Assembly: GCA_023238725.1 (NCBI GenBank)
Contig: CM041538.1
Coordinates: forward strand, 13,328,880 to 13,392,879
From: Scortum barcoo
Lineage: Eukaryota; Chordata; Actinopteri; Centrarchiformes; Terapontidae
DNA: 64,000 nucleotides
Direction: 5' to 3'
This document shows positions 25,051-37,335 of the stretch, one piece after another. The notes beneath the pieces are model-generated. The model worked only from the letters and a program-made list of their open reading frames with translations, was not told the origin of the DNA and did no database searches. Position 1 is the stretch's first letter; every line of letters starts with the position of its first letter. A program made the position numbers and the translations under genes.

Positions 25051-25152
25051 GTTGTTCAGGTCAGAGTGTGTTTCCTGAGGCAGGTTTGAGGCCTGATACT
25101 GCAAATTAAAAATACCAATAAAAAAATAAACCTCACATATCCCATCCTCTCC
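25051..25152 (+). repeat. Left arm of a long inverted repeat
   Basis: These 102 bp, starting GTTGTTCAGGTCAGAGTGTG and ending CACATATCCCATCCTCTCC, recur as the reverse complement at 26012-26123. Base-by-base comparison gives one substitution (ATACTGC here, ATACAGC in the other arm), one single-base indel (CAGGCCTC here, CAGCCTC there) and an 11-bp duplication present only in the right arm. Even the A7 run is identical in length. Outer and inner boundaries are sharp. Confidence 0.95.
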
Positions 25153-26011
25153 GCACTTATTCCACTGAATTACAGTAGAACGGCTGTTAAATCTTGGCTC
25201 ATTAGTCAGGCTTCCTAGTTCATTAAGCTAAGTTTCAAACTAACCACACAAGCATATGTTTACCAAAGACCACAGATTAGTCATTATGGTGAGTTATGCT
25301 GTTAGATTTTTTACCAAGTGGTTTACTAGTTGGACTTTATAAACTTCAGCTCTGCCCATTGATGCTTAACTCAATCCTGAATTCAATAAATGACTCAAGC
25401 ACCAAAATATGGTTAAACAGAACAACGTCTCCCAAGCAATACCCACAATTATATTTAAAAAGTCGTGTGCATTTATGAACGTTAACTGCCCTGTGCAACT
25501 GCGGCCCCCAGGCCAGACATTACATGCGAAGTGCCTTGCTGAAAGAAATCCCAGCTGAGGCAAAGTGAAGTCACCCTGTCTTCTCTGACCCCCCCAAGTT
25601 TATTTGAAAGCGCTATATCCACAAACCCACCGTTGTAATTTAGAAAAATCCACCAGAAAAAAAACCAAATTGGTCTGCCGAACTGAAATCTCTCACTCCA
25701 ACAAAGTGTTATCTCATGCGGCATTAGCATATCTACGCTCTCCTTTGACGAGGGGTCTGGAGCAGATCTGAGACGTGAGTGTAACATGTACCGGAAAGCA
25801 GCGACAGAGGTCTGAAGTCTTGAGTTCCTCGTGGTCCAGCTGTAAGGTTTCTGCTGGCCTGGGAGGCATTGTTGTTTTATTTTAGTTGGAACGGAGGCCG
25901 CGGCTGGAGCTTTAATAACATTAACCACAGTTGGAGTAGCGCATCATTACAGGGGTAGGAGACTGGGAGAAGGGGGGTGGGGGGGCAGCGAATAAAGAGA
26001 GAGAGGAAAGA
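25153..26011. other. 859-bp spacer between inverted-repeat arms
   Basis: Unique sequence between the two arms. The first two thirds are ordinary AT-rich DNA. From about 25690 it becomes GC-richer and enhancer-like (TTTAATAACATTAACCACAG near 25911), then strongly G-rich at 25952-25985. The 148-codon minus frame (25482-25928) shows no transposase or integrase motif, so the arms do not enclose a recognisable autonomous element. Confidence 0.7.
25952..25985 (+). other. Potential G-quadruplex motif
   Basis: G-tracts at 25952-25955, 25965-25967, 25972-25977 and 25979-25985. Four G3 tracts with loops of seven bases or fewer fit within 25965-25985 alone. It lies 26 bp from the right inverted-repeat arm and continues into a GA-rich stretch (25989-26020). 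Confidence 0.5.
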
Positions 26012-26123
26012 GGAGAGGATGGGATATGTGAGGTTTATTTTTTTATTGGTATTTTTAATTTGCTGTATCAGCCTCAAACCTGCCTCAAACCTGCCTCAGG
26101 AAACACACTCTGACCTGAACAAC
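26012..26123 (-). repeat. Right arm of a long inverted repeat, with internal 11-bp duplication
   Basis: Reverse complement of 25051-25152. It is 10 bp longer because the unit CTCAAACCTGC is present twice in tandem (26073-26094), once in the left arm, with one base missing elsewhere. Immediate outer flanks differ (TTATGA on the left, AATCCG on the right), so no target-site duplication is seen. Confidence 0.95.
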
Positions 26124-26154
26124 AATCCGAACCTTTGGTCCGGACTTCTTAACT

Positions 26155-26262
26155 CGACTCTCACTGTATTCCGGCTTCATCTCATCCCCTCCCTTCACAT
26201 CTCTTTCTTTTCCTTCCTTTCCCCCGCATCTTCCCTCCTTCCTTTCAGTTTCCTCTTTCACT
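26155..26262 (+). repeat. Pyrimidine-rich tract
   Basis: C/T-rich plus strand (TTTCTTTTCCTTCCTTTCCC and similar). It mirrors the purine-rich 25952-26020 on the other side of the right arm. Confidence 0.6.
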
Positions 26263-26885
26263 CACCCATGAGACTGAGTGGTGATTTTTAGAGGGAGCAG
26301 CCGACTTCAGGTCTGTTTACAGGCAAGATCTCAGGAAGTCAACATCAGATAAGCAGATTCCTTGGATACACAAGACGAGCAGATACATTTCCAGTAAGAC
26401 GGCTCCGCGGAGGATACGGCCCGAGTGATATTACCCAGGGAAAAATGTAGGTTGAGAGTTCAAGGGTAATGCATGTACTTGACTGAGGGTGTGCGTCTGT
26501 GTGTGCGCCGTCTGAAATTCTGCTCTGTTTCCAAAGATGACAGCATCTTTGGAAGTCGTCTTCATCCCCCCGCTCGCGAAAATCCCAAAGACAACGTCGC
26601 CATTAACAAAAACTTAACCCTCTTGCCCCGCTGCATTACATTTCTTTTCCTTTCTATTCTAAATTACCTAATTGTCCCTTTATGCTCTTGATCATGACAC
26701 CAGATTTTAGCCAGATTCTCCGCTGGCCATGGACACCAGCTCTCCCCTCCCCACCTTCTCCTTTGTGCTGCATTGCACAAACACAATAGAATGTCCTCTA
26801 AATGAATACCAGGTGTTTCCTCGCAGTGCAGCTCTCATCCTTTCGCACTTTGCTGTAAAGACAGTCAGGGAAGAGCCTGGCAGAA

Positions 26886-26910
26886 ATGTGTGTGTGTATG
26901 TGTGTGTGTC
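26886..26910 (+). repeat. (TG)n microsatellite, interrupted
   Basis: GTGTGTGTGTATGTGTGTGTGT; two TG runs split by one A. Confidence 0.85.
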
Positions 26911-26955
26911 TGCATCCAGTGTCTTGTCACAGCCACCATGCTGCGTCCTCAACTT

Positions 26956-27358
26956 AAAGGAATAGTTCGACAGTTTAGGAATTGCTTCAGTCTTCAGACA
27001 CACAGCTACAAGGACTATTAAAAAAAAAAAAAAACTAAATATAAACTCCAGGAAGTCACTGGTTGCGGCCAAGAAACAGTCTGGCACAAAACCACCCGCA
27101 AAACTGGCAAATTGGCATTTTTACAGTTTTTAAATTGTTGTACAAATAAACTAAGATGTTTGGAGTTTATAAGGAGGATGTAAGGAGTTTGTTACTGCTG
27201 GACAGAGCCAGGCTAGCCGTTTCCCCCTGTTTCCAGTCTTTTATGCTAAGCTAAGCTAACCTGCTGCTGGCTATGAGTTCATATTTAACACATAAACAAG
27301 TGTGCTTTCTCCACCAGAGAGCAGAGTCCATTTCCTAAAATGTCAAACTGATTATTTT
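26956..27358 (-). mobile_element. Non-autonomous TIR element of a family common in percomorphs
   Basis: The left end AAAGGAATAGTTCGACAG and the reverse complement of the right end (AATCAGTTTGACATTTTAGG at 27333-27352) form imperfect terminal inverted repeats of about 25 bp. The interior carries GACAGAGCCAGGCTAGCCG, TTCCAGTCTTTTATGCTAAG and AGCTAAGCTAACC, which I recall as the core of a roughly 400-bp interspersed repeat abundant in perciform genomes, here in reverse orientation. No transposase frame is present. No clear target-site duplication. Family name not assigned; hAT-like is only a guess. Confidence 0.75.
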
Positions 27359-30300
27359 ATCAAGAACGCTGAATGCATTTTGAGGTTGTTTCTTCTTATA
27401 TAGCCTATACAGGTTTTACAGGAAGCTCAAATAGTCCGTTAATAATTTTCTTAGTAATGAATGTCCATTTTCTGCCTGTCTCTACACTGTTCTGGCTCTC
27501 TAGATTTCTCAGAATCAGCTTGCAAGCCCAACTGAGCTCACACAAGCTGTCACTTAACGTTGAAGCCTGTGGTCTGCCAAATCTTGGCCAACACAGAAGA
27601 CATGGAGGGGCCAAACTTCTGTCCCAAATGAAAAGTTTGGACGGGTAGAGCTTAGCAGCCACAGCAGATGCTGTGGAACTTTAAAAATGTTAAGGTTATT
27701 AAAAACAGAGCAAAAAAAAAAAAATGTTCAAGATCCCTGCTGATTTTCTGACACCATTAATACCTGCCCATTTAATACAAAGTAGGATCAACATAGGGAA
27801 AGTCACTGGCTCAGTGCGAGTCAATAAAACAAGGCTGATTGCATTGTTCAGACTCAGCCACAGGGTCACATCTCACCAGCACCGGGCAACGAGAGCGAGA
27901 GCGAGGAAGACCCTGCACATCTGTCATAATTTCCAATTTGGTAGCAAGTGGTGGAGAGCTGCTATAATGAGGTGTCTTATACCTGCCACTTCATGTCCTC
28001 CTTTTATCCCTTCATCCCCGTTTCTCTCTGTCTGCCTTTCATTTTATGAACTCTGTACGCTGCATTTTATGAGCGGTGCTTTCTTTTTTCATTTCATCTC
28101 TGGACTCATTTGATGACTACAAAGTCGAATTCAGAATTATTCAACCAAGGAGGACACGACAGAGGAATGCTGATGACGACAGAAAGGACAGCCTGTACAA
28201 AAATGAACACCGACACATCTGTAAATTGTTGTTGATTCGCTATTTCTTCATGCATTTTATGTTGTAAGAATCTGAATTATAATGCCCATTTGAATGTCAT
28301 CCTACTCTATTGGAAAGGAAATATATAACCCATTTTGAGCAACTTTATTAACTAACTGAATTTCTGACCAGAGTGCCTTTTTAATGCCTTTTTTCTTTCT
28401 ACTTCAGTAGAGTTTATTAGATACACATTTTTGCAGAGCAGCCTCTGACCTCACATGGGTACAGTGGTTCAGTCCCACACACTACAGTGGATGATAATTG
28501 TGTGCTTTCACTTGTTTTTGACTCTTTGAGCCACCAGAGTTGATGCAGCGGATCATCCTGTGTTGGAACGTTTTGATTAAACTGAAGATGATTTGCATGG
28601 TGGTCTTGGGGAATTCAAACAGCTCTGGGAGATACATCTGTGAGTTCTTGAAGAAATTACTCCTCAACTCCGAGATGAATTACATTCAAGCATGTGTCTG
28701 GCCAACCAAAAACAACACACTGCACTCCTCCTCCTGTCACTTAAAACCTGAAGCTACAAGATTTAAAGCATGAGACAAAGGTTAACCTAGACCAATGGAG
28801 CATTTAGTGTTATTTCCTACATTTTCCATTGATTGTGCAAAAATGGGACACTTGATATATTGTGATTGTAAATGTAATTTTGAACAGTCAACCTCCCACC
28901 AACCAACCCTGAGCTCTGTCCCAGACCAACCTTCTGTTTCAATATGAAACACAATGAAATGTTGTTCCCTTGTGACCATGATTTCTCTGTCTTTGCACTG
29001 TGAAGGAGTGATGAGGTGCAGAGTAATCCTCCTCCAGAGGACCACAGTCTCATTCAGACTTATCATCACTTTGTTAGCCTCTGCGTGGGGGAGATTTGTG
29101 TGGTGAGACAACCAACCGTTTCCTGCTGTGTTGTTCCTTCTTATCTCCATCTTCAACTGTGAGCATAACTCTCCTCTCTAATACATACTGCCTCTCTTTA
29201 TTCTTGTACTCCCGAGTTTTGTATCTTGCACCTTATCAACATTTTCCTGACAGGGTCTACATGTAATATGGGCCTTTCCCCGATTCAGCTAAACATTTTT
29301 CTCCTCATAGGTTAACAAAATACCGACTTTGAAATAGAAAGGGGCAGCTATCTAGCGTAGTGTATCTTACTTCCCTCAAGGTTTTTTTTCCTCCTGTGGA
29401 ATTATAAAGGCTTCCAGCTAAATAAATACAAGCTAATTAATGTGCACCTTTCCCTTCATAGGAGTGAAAAAATGGCCTGCCACACTTGATTTGTGAGCTG
29501 TTCCATTTTAGGTAATGAAGAGGAAAGCTTTGCAGCTGAAGCGGGGGACTTCATCAAACGTTAGCGTGCATGATTAAACTTAAAAAATAGTTAAGAACGC
29601 TCCTTTAACCTTTTAAGTCATATTCTATTATCAGAGTGCTGGCAGAGCCAGACCTACACGCACACACACACCCTGCACCATGAAACCTACTGTTTGGCAC
29701 ACTCAGCAGTGCACATTTAAATTATTATGTTACACGCATAGATATGAATCAAAAGAAAACAGTAAGTATGAATGCAATGTTGAATACAGACATTATTTTT
29801 CAGGTTCCATTCGTGATGCAGCACTATAAAACTGCAACTAAGTGACTAAGTGGTGTTTTATTTGGTACAATATCAACCAACAAACAACTGTTTTTAATGT
29901 TAGTGATTGTCTCTATTGATTTTTACTCCAGAAGCATGACATAGAAAGCCAGAGGAGAAAATCTGCTCTACCCTTAAAGCCGTATGGTCTTTCTTGGTGA
30001 GGAGTCTTGTTCAAAACATTGACACTGGAGGGCAAAGGCACACAGAAAATTGGCTGAATCCCAGGGAGTGTGAGCGGTGTTAACCCATAGACAGTGTTTA
30101 TCTGCAGACAGCAGGCGCAAAGCCTGCAGTATGTCTATCTTTGCTAAGCTCTTGCCATGTGTGTACCTTAGCGGAACTGTCTGTGTGTGTATCTTATATA
30201 CTGAGGTTTCTGAGGTGAGATCGGAGCCCTGATAAATGGCTTCTATAATTCCAAGCGCCCAGCAGGAGTGGATGAGAGATGCCTGTTAACCATTTCCTGA

Positions 30301-33300
30301 ATAACAAGTTTTATTTCAAAATATTATCCTGAATGTGGGACTGTAGATTGATTAGTATCAGGAAAACAGACATTTTCTCATGTCCCACTGGAATTCTTTT
30401 TTTCGGACGAGCTGATACTTGAGTTGAGTATGTGTCTCTATCACACATGCAGCTCTTTTGTTAATAGAGCTTTAAGTTGCAATGTGTTCAGCTGCATGTC
30501 AAACTTCCAAGTAAAATCATCATAAATCAAACAAATAAGCTTAACGATAAAGACTATAATAACCTTGATGGACCGCAAAATAATGTCACGTATACTGATT
30601 ACAAAATATGATCGACTCAATTATAGTTTTTTCTACCAGAGGAATAATTTTGCCTCTGGATTCTGACAGAGTTTTCGGACTAGCGCAATGCATCATTTAA
30701 TCATAATATACAATGCTCAGAAAAGCTAGCTCAAGTTTGGCTGACCTTTTTATTCCACAACATTTAGCATGTGTGCTTGAGACTCTCCCACCATTTGAAA
30801 CCTTCCACAGCTCAGTAAAAACTCAAAATGCAGTCCTGCGGCAGTTATCAGAGTTCCCACAGCAGATATTCAGTTCATGCAGAGAAACCCAAGTTAAGTT
30901 CCCCTCTCTGGGGTGCAGTGTCTCAAAAAGTGTATACAGACACTGTTCCCCCGATGGCTAACGTGCTAACTTTTACTCCAAGCAACAGGGTCCTGGTCTC
31001 CATCAAAACTGAGCCTGTTCAGAGACAGCCTTGGATCAAGCTCCACCTTTTTCATAATTTGAGGGCAGCCAAGGATAAGAAGGCCTAAGGTGGTATGGTG
31101 TGGAAATATATAGACACGTGTACACAGAGCCCCTGCAGAGGGAAGGAGCTAAGCGATTCCTTTCGTGTCTTGGTATGATACGCTATGGAAAAGGTGGGCG
31201 GATAAAGTCTCTCCACCGCAAATGTGTGCTCAAGTGAAGACCACAGACAGAGTGAATGTCCTGTTAGTGGAGTGGGAGTTGGTGGTGGTGGTGGGGAGGG
31301 ACTGAAGCGGATGAGTGTTTTGGAGGGAATACGTCCCAGGGATTAGATGGACCCCTAAGTCTCCTTAGGAGGCTGAACAAGGCCCAAACCAAATAAAGAC
31401 TTCAACATCAGTTATATGTTAAGGGCTCCTGGTTTTCCTGCTTTCACTGTGATAGTAAAGCCAAAGAGGGAACAAGAAGGGGGGAGCGTCTTCCTCAAGG
31501 ACATTTTGAATAGTTAAATTGTTGCTGATGACTGCTAAACCTTTGAACAACAGTCCCGAAATATGAACAAAAATACCATTAAAGTAGTAAAAGCGTCGTA
31601 CTGTAGAGCAGCTATTTGAACATATATGTTGGAATTGTGCAAGAGTTGACTAGCCAGTAATTTTATCTGCTTTTTACAACATTACTAATTCATCTAACAT
31701 GTTAAATCATATAAATGGATATGTTGGTGTTTTATGTATTAGTTTCTATGATAAATACATCCATTTCTTTACAAGGTTGGATCAAACTAATCAGTTCAAA
31801 TCAAATTTATGCTTCGGTTTCTAAGGCATGTTTAAATACCTTCTCTGTACTCCTCCATCAGTCTGACTCCATTCCCGCCTCAAGTTTTTGTTTTTCTTTC
31901 TTTGTGGTCATCAAAGAGCTTAGCTAATCTCTAGTCTGTTTCAAGTATGCACAGTATTCTTATATCCGCCTTTCCGTCGAACCTGCACTCTCTCTCTGAG
32001 AAACTCAGAAAGACACGAGTCCACCAGGGAGAAAGCCTTTGAAATGTATGCTTTGGTTGTGTCTTCTGTGAGAAAGCTTGCATAAATAACCACACACAGA
32101 TCCTCATGAATGCATGAGACACCAGATACTTCGGCTGAGCCACTAATGGGCCTTATAGTGTATTCTGGCCCTCCACATTTTAACTGGTTTCTGTCCTGTG
32201 ATTCCCGAACAGTCATTTTAAAATATGTACTCTTGCTCCAAAGGATGACACCTAGCCTTTCGTTATTTTTACAGCCCTCATTTAGAGTTTTCGACCGCTG
32301 CTCTGGTAAGTAACACTGCTGTCATAACTAAACCCTCCTTGAGTTTGTCAAGCCCTTGTGGGGGCAAAATCCTGGACGGATTGCATTTAGGTTTTATGAG
32401 TAAAGCTAAGGCTCATATAGTAAACCTGAGTTCAAGTTCCACTCTTTGACCTACTTTGAAGAAACCTAACCTTGGACGTTTAGTAGAAAGTCACAAGGTT
32501 AAGTGGATGTTTTACTGTTTGTTCCTGTGGAATATCTTAATAGATATTCCTGATGCCCCTTTTCCCATAACTACGCACCAAAGAAACATATAAATATGGA
32601 CAAAAGGTTGCATGATTTAGCCTCGAGCAATTTTGCAAAGATTGGCTTACCATCTACTATTTTGTGGACAACACAGGATGTGATTGAGATTGAGGCCAGT
32701 GTTTATGATCTGGTCTATTTTCTGGGATGGATCTGGTTCTCTACAGGATGTACCTTGAGTCGAAACAAAACAGGTTGAAGCTGCCTTTAGCCACTAAGTG
32801 AACTTCCTGGTGTTCTCATATCTGAATGAAAAAGTCTTTGTTCTCCTGCGACTTTGATTGCTTGGTTTCTCTACAGTGCTGTTCTTTCTTTTGTTAGATT
32901 TGGGGCCACTGTAACTGCACGCTAACTCTATTTCTGGTCCATTTGTATTTTATTCTATCTTAATTTTATGCTGGTTTTTATTGTTAAATAACCTTAAATT
33001 GTTTCTATTTTTGAGTGTGCTATAAAGTTGCCTTGTCTTTATGTTTCCTCTCTCTTCTTTAAAAAAAAAGTCATCTGGGTTTACCACTGGGTGCCACTCG
33101 GGTCATTTGACTCAGCCCCCACAATGAAATGGTGGCTTTTCATGGGTGGCTGTGATGCATGCAATGCGTGTGATGCACGGTTGCTACCAAACAAACACAC
33201 TGAGAAATGTCCTTAGGGTAGTTAAGTGTTTTGTCCCTTATTTACTGGCTCCTATTCTCTGCCCTGTAAGCACAAAGTAAAAACAGCACTGCAGTATTCT

Positions 33301-34118
33301 CTCCACAGTTCTCGATACTCCACAGCCCACAGGAAACTTTTACCTACATGGTAAATTGCTTTTCTGTCCCCCGTTTGTGAAATAACAATTCACATTGTTG
33401 CATCTATTACCCTATTTCTATTTGCTGCTGTTTCTGTTTCCTTGGAGTTTTCCAGAGTTGCCGGCACTGCGGGGAGTCACTTTAGCTTCCTCTGTGATCA
33501 TTTCCTTCAGTGAAAATAGCAGTGTTGTGTGACGTGTTAATTGGCCACCAGTACAGGGTCACTCCACAAGCATGAATGCTTGCACACTGTAGGACCTCTG
33601 TGCATGGGAGCACAAATGAGGAGAGAAGGGCTCCTCACAGCCTGATGACCTAGAAGAAGTCATGGGAGATGAGGTCACCCTTGCTTGATTTCCAAATAAA
33701 ACAGAGGACAACAGCTGAGAGAGCAATGATCCATTAGGTCTCACTTAACCACCCACCAGTGTGTCTGATGCACATGAGGACACGCATATGCTCACGCAGG
33801 CCAGTATGTGCTGTGATGGTCGGTTAACTTCCTAAAGAGTGATGAAAGACTCGGAGATTGAGAGTCTCGTTAAGTGACGGACAAGTAACCAGTGATCAGA
33901 GGGTAATTTTCATCACTCGACAGCTTTACAAATGGCTGGTCTCGTCTCAAAGATCCCAAAAAAACCCTTTCCACTCGTGGGGTTTTACAGTATGCCTCTA
34001 AATTCTACATTTCGGGAAACTTAAACAAAGGCACACATAGGGCAGGCAATGTAGCTTACAAACCACTGACTCCAACTCAGGCCAATCACGGACACCATTT
34101 AAAAAAATAAAAAATAAA
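27359..34118. other. Featureless unique sequence, 6.8 kb
   Basis: No interspersed repeat recognised. Minor items are an A-run at about 27712-27724, CA-rich spots near 29662 and a (GGT)n patch at 31281-31296. Frames reach 129 codons (27724-28113, plus), none with a domain. Confidence 0.35.
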
Positions 34119-34133
34119 ATGATGATGATGATG
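34119..34133 (+). repeat. (ATG)5 trinucleotide repeat
   Basis: Five tandem ATG/GAT units following an A-rich stretch. Confidence 0.85.
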
Positions 34134-35199
34134 AAATTGTTCTTTTTGGGGAGAAAAAGGAAGGATCAAAATACACCAAGACCAAGCTCTGTGTTTTGTC
34201 AAGGTTCTCAATTTGTGATGACACGTGGCAAGCAGCGAACAAATTCCACCAAGATGAGATGTCCCTTAAGAGGAAGGCTCCTTTTCATGTAAAACGTCTC
34301 TAAATAAAGGAGCACTGCCCCACACCTGACAGTCAGAAGGATACTACATGTGTTTCCGTTACATAAACGCTCCCCAAGACTGTAATTTGTGAAGCCACAC
34401 TTGTGCCTCACTCCAACACAAACCTCTGGCATATGGGAGCAGTTAGTTCCATCTCCAAGCATTGATTACTACTGTCAGAGTATCATTAAACAAAAGCTGA
34501 CCCCTACTCCTGTGACGTGAACTTGTTATGTTGCGTCCTTTAAATTTAGCCTTCTTTAAGACGCCTTAAACTTAAGTCTCAAAGCTTTGACACTGTTGAC
34601 CCCAAGGAAGTGTACATAAAGAGGCAAAAACATGTTCTATTTCTTCTCTTCTGTCATATGTTCTCATCATATGTTTCACCCGCGGTCAGAACAGAGCAGA
34701 CCAGACGGTGCTTTTCAGATGTTTTTTTTTTCTTTCTTTTTTTCACGAGATTACCTGCTGTTCCTGGATGAAGAGAAGAGGACAGGAGGACATAAAGTGG
34801 AAACTCCTCAGGAATGGTGATTACTGGCCGCTGAATTGAAACCAGCCAGGGGGAAACCAGATCTGAGCCTGCGAGAAGTATTATGGTAGTTATATCGAAT
34901 AAAAGCCTCGGCTCACCCCATCACTCCTGTTTTCTCCCTGCCTCCCCCACCAGAGGACATTAAAGAGGAGATGAATCAGTGTGTGTGTTAAACAGAGACA
35001 TAACCCTTTGAACCTTTAGCGGAGGACAGATTAAGAGGAGAACAGAACAGAGAGGGAGAGGCAGAAAGAGCTCAGGTAGGAGCAGAGTTATTGAAAAAAT
35101 TAAACACGGTTTATCACCGGGAGTGACCGGGCTGAAAAAGCAATGCAGGTGGAGGGCTACCAGGGGCTGCTGAAGAGAAAACAGTACTCAAGGACTCCC
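34134..35199. other. Unique non-coding sequence
   Basis: T-rich run at about 34721-34743 and a purine-rich patch at about 35025-35085. No gene or repeat family recognised. Confidence 0.35.
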
Positions 35200-35460
35200 C
35201 TCTGTGACTCTCATCCCTCGGGCCAATCACAGTCCAGGTGCCTCACCCCCCCGCGCTCACATTATTAAATTAAAGGCCAAGATTTATACCCCAGTGCCAA
35301 AGCAATGGCTTTAGTCAGATTTGGAATCATTTATCCCATCAGAGGGTCGGCCAGTCTGAGGTTTGATTGATAGAGCCAGGGCGGTGGGGGGAGTATATAG
35401 TTACACACTGCTGCCTTCCAGGCCAGGGCTCCTGCATCTTTAATTCAGCACTGAACGGCC
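35200..35460. promoter_or_regulatory. Candidate conserved non-coding element
   Basis: Repeat-free block with GGCCAATCACAG (CCAAT core, 35220-35231), ATTATTAAATTAAAGG near 35261, GGAATCATTTATCCC near 35323, a GTTTGATTGATAG PBX/HOX-like string near 35361 and TTTAATTCAGC near 35438. Motif spacing and composition resemble a developmental enhancer. No alignment is available, so this is inference. Confidence 0.3.
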
Positions 35461-36489
35461 TTATAGAGTCCAGACATAGCAACACTGCGGCACAGGTAAA
35501 CAATTCCCCTGACAACAATGAACATAGATAGCAATGGGGATGGCGGCGCTGATAGAGTTTTGTAGACAGCAGGGCAGCAGCCTGGTTATATTTCCTATTT
35601 CAAACGGGCGTGTTTTGAATGGGCACCGCACTAGTTTTCCATAATGGCAGAAAAAGAATGGTACTGGAATAACCTTTACCACATGCAGCTCTATAATAGT
35701 CATTTATAGTACAACGAAACAGCGCAGCATTGGTCGGTGAGAAACCAGTGAGGGATCTCTCTCAGTGAACCAGTCACTATTTCTGGTAGGCTGAGGCATC
35801 TTTTCTGGAAATTTGCCAGACAGAGATGTAAGCTTAGTAGGATTGGGATTGTATGGTTCTGTGCAGCAACATTTGAATAAAAAACAGCAACCTGAAGCTT
35901 AGAAACAGGATCTTAGCATGACGGGGGGAGAAAAAACAGGATGCTGCCTACATTAGCTGATGTTTCTATTCTCTGAGTTCCTGTAAGAAGGCAGCAATAT
36001 CTGTGGAAAATCATCAAAAGGATCAGAGCAACACGTGCATGTGAAGGTGGAGGTTTAAAACTTGCCCCCAGGCCCCATTGCTCCATTTCAAAATTCTGAA
36101 CACTTGACGGCCCATTATTTTCATAAATAGAGGAACCAAAATCCTCAATGAAAGGTGCAGGCACAATTAGATGATTGAAATGGGAGCTGTCTGAATTCGA
36201 AACATATGATCTCAAGGAATTTAACTTAATGCCGTTAAGAAACACTAAAGGATCATATGTTGACTAGCTGTAAAGTGTGCGTTGAATTACAGTGGGCCTC
36301 TCTGATGCACTCGGTGGCCTCTGCACCTGGTTTCAACACTGTGACATCACCAGTGGAAACGGGACTGTTTGGATTCTCACAACTGCATCAGAGGAGTCAA
36401 TCAATCTTCATCCTCCACGGATATCCACTATCACAACAGCACCTAATCAAGAGATTAAAGGAGACTCCTAATTTGTCCAAATTTGTGGT

Positions 36490-36507
36490 AAAAAAAAAAA
36501 AAAAAAA
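36490..36507. repeat. Poly(A) run, 18 nt
   Basis: Longest A homopolymer in the window. The preceding sequence (36257-36489) is not recognisable as a SINE or a processed pseudogene, and no AATAAA lies directly upstream. Confidence 0.85.
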
Positions 36508-37283
36508 GGAGCACGCAGGCGGGGCGGTGAGAGAAGAAACTTGCAGATATTATAAATGTGGAAACCATCGAAAATATGGAAAAATATTTTGAGGTTTGCC
36601 GCAGCGTCCAGATGGATGTAATGGTTTCACATGACACAGATTTTCAAAGTGCTGGTGGCGATGAGATCAAACTCTTACCACAGTTATAGTGACTGAATTT
36701 GAGAGAAAGCCGCTTTATTTTGTGGAATTAAACTAAATAAGATATGTTGTAATATGATAATGAACATGTTGGATAATCTATCATTTCAGATTTTCTGAAG
36801 GAAATGTGCAAAAATTAGAAACAGAACTATAAACTACATGGTGAGTCACAGAATATACATGAGTTTATTAGCAAGGGACAGAATTTTCTCATGTTTGTTA
36901 TCCCCTTTGACACACCTACCATAATATGATATTCTAAAAAGTTTAGAAATAACAGGATAACTACAGCTAAATCATTTATATGTCTAAAGCATATACACTG
37001 GGTGGTTTAAATGCTGTTGTATTTAGAAGAAGAAGAAGATTAAGAGTTGCTGCACTATAATGATTGATGGGTCAATATCTGGCCACCAGCCGATCATGTC
37101 TCCACCTGCTCTGTATCAGCTCTAAGAGGAAGCAGCTGTGGTGACGGCATGGGGTCAAGCCGTCACCAGATACGCACCATTTCAAGTCATCTTCATAACA
37201 CGAAGGTTGATAAAAATGACCAGGTTAGAGGTCAAATAGCTTGTTGTTTAGTCTGACACTGTCAGTGTTTTTCCATAATCAGA

Positions 37284-37335
37284 CCAATGGGCCATGTATA
37301 AAAGCTTGTTTAAAAGCTGTTTGTATAAAAGTTTG
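37284..37335 (+). repeat. Doubled TGTATAAAAG motif behind a CCAAT string
   Basis: TGTATAAAAGCTTG (37295-37308) and TGTATAAAAGTTTG (37322-37335) are near-identical direct repeats 27 bp apart, with CCAAT at 37284-37288. The TATAAAA strings could be read as TATA boxes, but the CCAAT spacing is far too short for a normal promoter. Listed as a local duplication. Confidence 0.35.

Noticed and set aside
32429..32445. Possible tRNA or SINE B-box (GAGTTCAAGTTCC)
   Set aside because: One base off the required spacing of GGTTCRANTCC, and no A-box or cloverleaf upstream.
36257..36507. Processed pseudogene or SINE with A18 tail
   Set aside because: No recognisable body, no polyadenylation signal and no flanking direct repeat.
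37284..37335. TATA/CCAAT promoter
   Set aside because: CCAAT is only about 10 bp from the first TATAAAA and no gene follows. Better explained as a small local duplication.
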